Below, in pieces: positions 58,054 to 64,000 of a stretch of DNA of 64,000 nt. The notes beneath the pieces were generated by a model, which saw nothing but the letters and a program-made list of their open reading frames with translations, did no database searches and was not told the origin of the DNA. Location: NCBI RefSeq assembly GCF_023101765.2, contig NC_064242.1, positions 10,280,327-10,344,326 on the forward strand, in the 5' to 3' direction. Origin of the DNA: Spodoptera frugiperda. Lineage: Eukaryota; Arthropoda; Insecta; Lepidoptera; Noctuidae. Position 1 is the first letter of the stretch, and every line of letters starts with the position of its first letter. A program made the translations under genes and the position numbers.

Positions 58054-60091
58054 CTTCGTCAATGTGTTAGCCCGAGGCCTAAATTATGCTCCAACCCCTC
58101 GGAAAATACCTGTTGAGGATATCATCAGCAGTATAGAAAATACTATTATACGGAATAGGATACCTCGCAGTGATGCCGAGTGCCTACGGCAAGATGTATC
58201 ATCGTTGTTACGTAAATCTACACCCCCCAAGAGTAACATACCGCGGGAGGAAATGTATGCGCTCCGCGAATTACGTAACGATCCGGACATTCTTGTGCTA
58301 CCAGCTGATAAGGGCAACGCGACTGTGGTTGTTGATACCAAGGCGTACGAAGAGAGGATCACGCAAATGGTGAGTGACACCTCAGTCTACAAGAAACTGT
58401 CATACGATCCGACAGCCCGGGTGACTACAAAAACTGTTAAGTTATTACAAGGCCTAGGTGACAAAGACTTGGTAGCACAATTACGCCCTCATAACCCTAC
58501 ACCGCCCAAGATCTACGGCTTGCCCAAGATACATAAACCAAACTGGCCCCTGAGACCTATAGTTAGTCAGATTGATGCACCAACCTATAAACTGTCGCGG
58601 CATCTGGCAACTATATTACAGCCTTTCACTGGGAAAACGAACTCATATGTAAAGGATTCCCGTCACTTCATCACACTACTGGCTGATATCCGACTCCAAG
58701 AACAGGAGATAATTATGAGCTTTGACATCACATCTCTTTTCACAAATGTTCCAGTAGATGAGGCAATAAATATTATCACCACAACATTGAACGGGACAGA
58801 TTTACCTACTGGATACATTGATTGTGTAAGCCATTGCCTGACAACAGGTTATTTCTTGTGGAGAGGGGATTATTACCAGCAAGTGAACGGAGTTGCTATG
58901 GGTTCGCCGCTAGCGCCAGTGGTTGCTAATATGTATATGGAGTGGTTTGAGGGTCAAGCCTTAACATCCGCCCCGGTACGACCGCGATACTGGTGGAGAT
59001 ATGTTGATGACGTATTCGCCGTCATCAACCGGGAACATGTGGCGGAATTCGTGGGACACCTAAACTCGGTGCACGGTAGCATTCAGTTCACCACTGAGGA
59101 GGAAAAGGAAGGAATGTTGCCGTTCTTGGACGTGCTCGTGAGACGTGAAACAGACGGCCGCCTGTCACACACGGTTTACCGTAAACCGACACACACAGAC
59201 CGGTACCTACGAGCCGACTCACACCATCATCCCTCCCACCTTGCCTCTGTTCCCCGTACTTTAATCAACCGGGCACTGAACCTGTGTGATCCCCAGTACA
59301 TTGACGCAGAACTTGATCACCTTAGACGGGTACTGGAAACCAATGGGTACAACTGGCGCCAATGTACTCGACTGGCGAGTAATTCATCAGGTAAAAGACG
59401 ACCGGCAGTTGCGGAGCGGACTCCAGCATTTTTACCATTCGTGAAAGGAGTAACCGACACCATCGGACACCTGTTACGCCGTAGATACAGCATCAGGACG
59501 ATCTTCCGCCCACCCGGTCAATTACGAAACTTGTTACGCTCGCCTAAGGACAAGGATCCACTGGCAGTTCCCGGGGTATACATGATACCGTGCGACTGTG
59601 GCTCGAGTTACATTGGGGAAACTCGCCGCAACATCACAACCAGACTCAAAGAACACATACGCAGTGTGAAGAACAGGGACACCCATACATCGGCAGTAGC
59701 CGAGCATGCTTGTAGCGCGGGCACGGCTCATTTCCTTCGCTTCGACAAGGTCTCCGTACTAGCGAGGGAGAAATACTTTGTACCGCGGAAAGTACGTGAG
59801 GCCATCGAAATAAGTCGCCGTCCCAACTTCAACAGAGACGGTGGCTGGGCATTACCACCTGCCTGGAAGCCGAGTCTACAATCTGCGTCAGCCTACAATG
59901 TTGCGGGTCTGGAGTGTGACACAGTGAGCGCGGTATGTAGCACCGTTTTTGCGCCGACCCGAGAATCGAATCTAACACCTGCGCAGCCGCCGGCGAACGA
60001 GTCTAACGAGCCAACATCGTCGCGCGCGCCAGATAGTGCGCGCGATTCCAGACAGAGGGCGCGATGGGCGCGATCCTCGAATCGCCAGTAG
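57935..60091 (+). CDS. Penelope-like polyprotein: reverse transcriptase plus GIY-YIG endonuclease
   Basis: The 718-codon open frame encodes the enzyme that copies element RNA at a nicked target. RT motifs: LPADKGNATVVVD (122-134), PKIYGLPKIHKP (191-202), SFDITSLFTNVP (262-273), GVAMGSPLAPVVANMYME (319-336), YVDDVFAV (356-363), LPFLDVLV (395-402) and VYRKPTHTDRYL (414-425). A GIY-YIG nuclease follows: GVYMIPCDCGSSYIGETRR (547-565) and RLKEH (570-574). The catalytic aspartates and the GIY-YIG arginine are present and no stop interrupts the frame. Residues 1-40 are read from the antisense of the inverted left arm, so they are not native; the recognisable family sequence begins at about RGLNYAPTPR (47-56). 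The natural N terminus is therefore truncated and the copy may not be autonomous. The last 70 residues, after about 650, are low-complexity and may be pLTR read-through. Confidence 0.9.
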   Translation: MSRLVGTGLCVSVYGKPCVTGGRLFHVSRARPRTATFLPFFVNVLARGLNYAPTPRKIPVEDIISSIENTIIRNRIPRSDAECLRQDVSSLLRKSTPPKSNIPREEMYALRELRNDPDILVLPADKGNATVVVDTKAYEERITQMVSDTSVYKKLSYDPTARVTTKTVKLLQGLGDKDLVAQLRPHNPTPPKIYGLPKIHKPNWPLRPIVSQIDAPTYKLSRHLATILQPFTGKTNSYVKDSRHFITLLADIRLQEQEIIMSFDITSLFTNVPVDEAINIITTTLNGTDLPTGYIDCVSHCLTTGYFLWRGDYYQQVNGVAMGSPLAPVVANMYMEWFEGQALTSAPVRPRYWWRYVDDVFAVINREHVAEFVGHLNSVHGSIQFTTEEEKEGMLPFLDVLVRRETDGRLSHTVYRKPTHTDRYLRADSHHHPSHLASVPRTLINRALNLCDPQYIDAELDHLRRVLETNGYNWRQCTRLASNSSGKRRPAVAERTPAFLPFVKGVTDTIGHLLRRRYSIRTIFRPPGQLRNLLRSPKDKDPLAVPGVYMIPCDCGSSYIGETRRNITTRLKEHIRSVKNRDTHTSAVAEHACSAGTAHFLRFDKVSVLAREKYFVPRKVREAIEISRRPNFNRDGGWALPPAWKPSLQSASAYNVAGLECDTVSAVCSTVFAPTRESNLTPAQPPANESNEPTSSRAPDSARDSRQRARWARSSNRQ

Positions 60092-60127
60092 CAGCGCGAC
60101 AATCGCCGCGTCGTGTGTCGCGGAATG

Positions 60128-60176
60128 CTGCTCATGAATATGAGCCTCTAGCATGGCTTGAAACTAGTCGAGTTCC
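60128..60176 (+). ncRNA. Hammerhead-ribozyme-like fold in Penelope pLTR
   Basis: GCTCATGAATATGAGCC, a loop, GGCTTGAAACTAGTC and GAG can be drawn as stem I (GCTC/GAG), a core, stem II (AGCC/GGCT), GAAAC, a minimal stem III (C-TA-G) and a GTC cleavage triplet. Hammerheads with tiny stem III are known from Penelope-like elements. The CUGANGA core is not intact here, and GCTCAT..ATGAGC can form a simple hairpin instead. So this is a candidate or a decayed ribozyme. Confidence 0.35.
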
Positions 60177-60216
60177 TCGTCAAAATAGTACGTGAGTAAG
60201 CCGATAACATAATAAT

Positions 60217-60231
60217 TAAGATATTATCAAT
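60217..60231 (+). repeat. 15-nt target site duplication, right
   Basis: TAAGATATTATCAAT, identical to 56939-56953. It marks the right border of the Penelope-like insertion. Confidence 0.8.
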
Positions 60232-62253
60232 ATCACAACTAGAGACGTTTTTCAAACACACCGATATAAAGTTTTGATGTATTTATTGAAAGTTTCACTA
60301 GACTGACGTCGAAGTTTCTGGGATCGAGTTGTTCGGAACAGTTGCATCACGTAGATGAGGTCAGCGATACATCGATATTCAGAGACGGTATTGGAGATTT
60401 TTAATTAAATATAACTTCAAAATAAGATATTAAAGTTAGCAGGTGATATCTATAAAATCCAGTTTCCATTGAGTTTATTTTTAAGAAAAGAGTGATAAGT
60501 AATAAATCGAAAATAAAATATCGATTATCATATTTCGCACAGGCACGCGACTGGCTACGCTTTACGAAATTTCGATTTTTCTTCTTAAACAGAAACTATT
60601 AACTAGCATGTTCTCCTATGCTATGCATAAGAGCCTTTTTAAATATTCCACACATAAACTTCCGCCGTTATACAATACCTTCCACTACCGCTATACGATA
60701 AATGGGCACTTTAAACTGCACCAGCTACGGAATAATGCATTAGAATACATAAAATATCGCGTAATTTACTGAACAGTTCTACTACAACAAAGCATAAGAG
60801 CATAGGACTCAAAAACACGTCTTTGTCCCATTTTTATTATCCACTATGAGTCTATTTACTTGAGTAAGTGCTGAAAATCTTCCATAAAACGTTATTTAAA
60901 CACACATTCTTAAGTGACACATCAAAACGCTTTCAACCTTCTCCGCCCTCGAGCTAATACAAAAACCCTTTAGAATTTTCGCACAAGATATTATCAAGGA
61001 CGTGATAGAACAATGCCCTTAATAAAAAATACAATACAGAATGTACAGACAAGTGTTAAACTCAAAGAAACTCGTGCATTGTTTGTAAGCGAAAATAAAA
61101 ATGTCAAAGTTATTGAAGTGAATATTCAAAGCACTTGAGAAGTGCTACAGACGAGTAAGCATTAAAATTTACTTCTCAATACACAGCGCAGGTGTTGCCA
61201 GTTTCATATATTTGCAATTCCAATGTGCTAGTACGTACTCTAACTAAATGTTATACAGAATTCGAATAGAGTTGTATCGTATTGTGAGCACTTTCGTGTA
61301 TGTATGGGAATGTATAACTTTATTGAACTTTGCCAGATGTTTGAAACTTGTGTTCAATTTGATTTTTGTTTACTATACAACTTTAGAAGTCAAGGCACTC
61401 ATTAATTGGACGAAAGTGTGAAACTGTATAACGTAATTATACTTATGCCATACGTGCGTATGATCCGTCTTAATAATTATACCTATACGTATGATTGAAA
61501 TATGATGTTATGGATGCATGAGAGAGTGGGTTCAAAATCTAACAAGGGTAAGTACCAATATAATTTTTTCAGATTTATATATACTTTCTAAGATTATTTA
61601 GACACCTCTGACAAACGTTCTATTCTTGTTGATGTTTTCCTTATAATTTCATATTTCGAATTATAAGTTTGAAATCACCGCATTGAGCAAGCAAGATAAA
61701 TGATCAAATGTTCTTCGTGCGAGAAGAGCCTTTGGTCAGCAGTGGTCACTTATAGGGTGTTAAAGTAAAATTAAAGTAGTATGATTGAAATTAAAGATTT
61801 ATCAAGCAATTATTATTTTGCTAATACAAGCTACATATGATTCCATTTTTTCTTAGAACGTTTGACATGAATAAGCAGCAAATTTTCTTTTGATTTCTGT
61901 ATAAAATAAATTGTTTTTCAATTGTACGGGTCGTTTAACTGAATTTATTATTTCTTTTGTAGTATACTTGTATGAGTCGTACGTATGTCAGCTGTTTTAA
62001 AATATTAAACCTATGCTTACTCATGTGTTAGGTACATTTGTCATTAGTTCATTAATTACAAGGTTATTTTGCCATTACATCGATAAGAATATTATTTATC
62101 GTGGTCATTTGACTTTTATAAATTTGTCTACGGACCATTGGTCGACTTTAGAAGCATCAAAAGTACTAAGTAAACTGAAAAAAAACCAAAGTAAAAGAGT
62201 TCCTGAGTGTTTATGAATAAATAAGTAAATGGTTGAAAGTTAAACCTCGCACT
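60232..62253. other. Gene-free stretch with one non-LTR tail repeat
   Basis: Only the tail repeat at 61588-61765 (shared with 32685-32880) is recognised. Open frames up to 67 codons look random. Confidence 0.45.
61588..61765 (+). repeat. Non-LTR tail repeat
   Basis: TTTCTAAGATTATTTAGACA and GCGAGAAGAGCCTTTGGTCA match 32685-32880. It lacks the (GAT)n end. Confidence 0.5.
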
Positions 62254-62265
62254 GCCTCAATAGTC

Positions 62266-63070
62266 TTTTTTTTTTTTTTTTTTAGGGTGGAAAATCATCC
62301 AATGACTTCTCCCGCCTTGGGCGAGGCGAGAGGGAGTGTCAGACTCTTACTGACTAAAAACCACCCCGTTCCTATTCCTGCCCGTCGAGCCGGAGCCCCG
62401 GTAAACCCGCTAGGTAGTCCGCAGCTCCGGATTAGGCATCAGCCCTACTGGGCCCCATCTGTGGTGGTCTGATGGCTCTTTGAGGCGCGCGCAGAACGCG
62501 ACGCGCCGCACGCACGGGTCTGGTTCTGGTCGGGCGGCGAGCTACCCTTGCTCACCGTCCGCAGACCCGCACTTACGGTGGCCGGAGATCATCGCGCGAT
62601 CCCCGACGCCCGGAGTGTCTCTCGCGACGGCTGGGGCGTGAGGAAGTTCGTTCCCTCACGCGCCCCGCCTCCTCCTTAGCTAGCATGACTGCTTCGCAGA
62701 AGGAGGAGACGGCATCCCAGTCCCCCTCGCTCCGCACCATGGCTTGTATCAGTGCCGGACGCGAGAGGGCGCCGTCGCCGACCACATCCCTGAGGACACG
62801 GCGGTGCTCAGCCCACGCAGGGCAGACCGCAAGCGTATGTTCCACCGTGTCCTCCGGGCGGTCTTCGCAGTGATGACACCCGGGCGTTTCCTCCCGCCCA
62901 ATCAGAAACAGGAACCTACCGAAGCTTCCATGTCCGGTAAGCACCTGCGTCAGGCGGTAGGTAAGGACGCCGTGGCGCCTCTCTAGCCACTCCTCAAAGA
63001 GGGGACTTACCGCTGCAATGACAGCGAGCCCAGCCCTTGGTTGCGACAGTCGCTGCTGCCATTCCGCCAT
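62266..63070 (-). mobile_element. R1-like non-LTR element, 5'-truncated, with target duplication
   Basis: Minus orientation: poly(A) as a T run at 62266-62283, 3' UTR to about 62572, then the ORF2 end. GCCTCAATAGTC (62254-62265) and GCCTTAATAGTC (63071-63082) form a 12-bp duplication with one mismatch. The copy is about 805 bp and closely matches 54771-55536 along the shared part. The element is not in rDNA, unlike classical R1, so it is called R1-like by protein resemblance. Confidence 0.85.
62573..63070 (-). pseudogene. R1-like ORF2 C-terminal fragment (165 codons)
   Basis: The frame is open from the truncation point. It contains VSPLFEEWLERRHGVLTYRL, LTGHGSFGRFLFLIGREE, the cysteine/histidine cluster CHHC..EHTLAVCPAW and an arginine-rich end (RPSRRERHSGRRGSRDD). 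It lacks endonuclease and RT domains, so it cannot be functional. The first ATG falls at the insertion border by chance. Confidence 0.8.
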
Positions 63071-63082
63071 GCCTTAATAGTC

Positions 63083-64000
63083 TAGTGGTTGTAATTACGA
63101 CTGGCAACGACGGTGCGATCGACACATTGTATAGCGGCATTACGTGCCGTAATGTGCACCTCTACCCACCCCTTCGGAGATAAAAGACGTGACGATCACC
63201 TCTTACGATTGTAAAGACGAAAGTCTTATACCTCAATTACTCTACCCTAACACCTACATTATTAATCAAACTAGAAGCCTAGACATTTCTTGTTGACTTT
63301 ACTCCTAAAATCGATCAAACTCAAGTCGTTTCACCTACACACAAATCAACAATGATTAACGATATTTTAAATATCGAAGGACAAGTGAAAACATGGGTTT
63401 TATCGACAAAGTATCTGTTAAATTTTAAGGCCAGTGTTGTTTTCTACCTAATGACGGTATAGCGTGGGTATCGAGTGGTCTAGAACCATTCGTACTCTAA
63501 ATTGTGGATAAAGGTAGGCATCTATCTTTTATAAATATACTTATGAACTTTGTTGACAATCGTACATTAATCTGAGGGCCTATTTCAGTATAATTAGCGT
63601 CTATATTTAGATATCTACGAATCAGTAGAATTCGTTTGATTAGATAGCTCAACATCTGCCTAAATAGTTCCTATGCTGGTTTGTCCAGCCTCTTCAATGA
63701 AACAATGAATTTATGTTTGTAAATAGGCTACAAAAGAACACTTTTACACGTCAAAATTATTATATAAAAAATCTAGATGTAGCTAGCATTTCCTAACGGA
63801 CTACTCTGAGAACAAATGCCGAAACAAATTCAGAGGTCATTGTCTCTTTCAAAGTCCAGACAAAATTTAAATAAGTGATCTGTGAGAATAGTGCAAGTTC
63901 GTTCTGTAGTGACCTTTTGAAGAAAGAGCCACAACAGTTTGAGCAGACCCGTTCTGATGGCAGTATGCATGTGTCGGTTTACGATCAGCTTAATCTTCCA
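63083..64000. other. Right edge, no gene seen
   Basis: Contains a repeat tail near 63117-63190 (GTATAGCGGCATTACG, CCACCCCTTCGGAGATAAAA), also hinted at near 7290, and the dispersed repeat at 63708-63830 (minus), related to 13668-13790. No coding region is supported up to the window end. Confidence 0.45.
63708..63830 (-). repeat. Dispersed repeat (ACGTGTAAAAGTGTT family)
   Basis: Holds ACACTTTTACACGTCAA, CTAGATG, GCATTTCCTAACGGACTACT, the reverse of 13668-13790. This is the fourth copy of the family in the window. Confidence 0.5.

Larger units (their letters stand above)
56954..60216 (+). mobile_element. Penelope-like element with inverted arms
   Basis: The 3.26-kb element has a forward, 5'-truncated copy (58054-60216) joined head-to-head to an inverted partial copy (56954-58053). 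The left arm mirrors 59104-60216 almost perfectly, with a few substitutions and at least one single-base deletion near 57350. A 15-nt exact target duplication flanks the whole. Inverted arms and truncated joined copies are known for Penelope-like elements. High arm identity and intact duplication indicate recent insertion. The GC-rich terminal part (about 59940-60110 and mirror) contrasts with the AT-rich host. Confidence 0.9.

Noticed and set aside
59534..60154. Minus-strand frames of 60-80 codons
   Set aside because: Shadows of the Penelope-like coding strand, repeated in the mirror arm at 57014-57623.
1..64000. CRISPR array, operon, bacterial promoter or origin
   Set aside because: The window is intron-rich insect DNA; no regularly spaced identical repeats or prokaryotic gene layout were seen.

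Overview
This is eukaryotic, AT-rich, intron-bearing DNA from an insect, most likely a lepidopteran (moth). The protein-coding genes read as insect-like, and the introns and intergenic DNA are full of repeat types I associate with Lepidoptera: TC...CTAG non-autonomous Helitrons, SINEs with a tRNA-like B box, R1/CR1/RTE-type non-LTR fragments, a Penelope-like element and several MITE families. The species cannot be fixed from the sequence alone.

Left half, about 4.3-36.6 kb, holds the genes. SMC3, the cohesin ATPase, runs on the + strand from 4590 to 21141. I could reconstruct it as 23 exons with GT-AG introns and a continuous frame of 1203 codons plus stop. An intronless acid-lipase-like gene (minus strand, 16830-18161) lies inside SMC3 intron 20, with its own TATA box and poly(A) signal. 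A PLD3/PLD4-type phospholipase D-family gene (minus strand, 23505-36610, 11 exons, 514 codons) converges tail-to-tail with SMC3. Its 4.7-kb intron holds an intronless seven-transmembrane protein gene (25408-26157, same strand) and a 1.27-kb foldback element.

Right half, about 36.7-64 kb, shows no host gene that I can support. It holds mobile-element debris and some well-preserved elements: a Penelope-like element (56954-60216) with a 718-codon open frame encoding reverse transcriptase plus GIY-YIG nuclease, about 1.1-kb inverted arms and a 15-nt target duplication; two 5'-truncated R1-like elements, one of them nested inside a foldback element; an ORF1-like retroelement remnant; and a GC-rich repeat of about 0.7 kb.

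The genes do not form a pathway. SMC3 acts in chromosome cohesion, the PLD-like protein is expected in lysosome or endosome membranes, and the lipase is probably secreted or lysosomal. The most interesting leads are hammerhead-ribozyme-like folds at three Penelope-related loci, the head-to-head Penelope structure, the nested intronless genes, a cluster of CTCF-like motifs just upstream of SMC3, and a long hairpin inside an intron of the PLD gene. I found no clear sign of a wholly new system.
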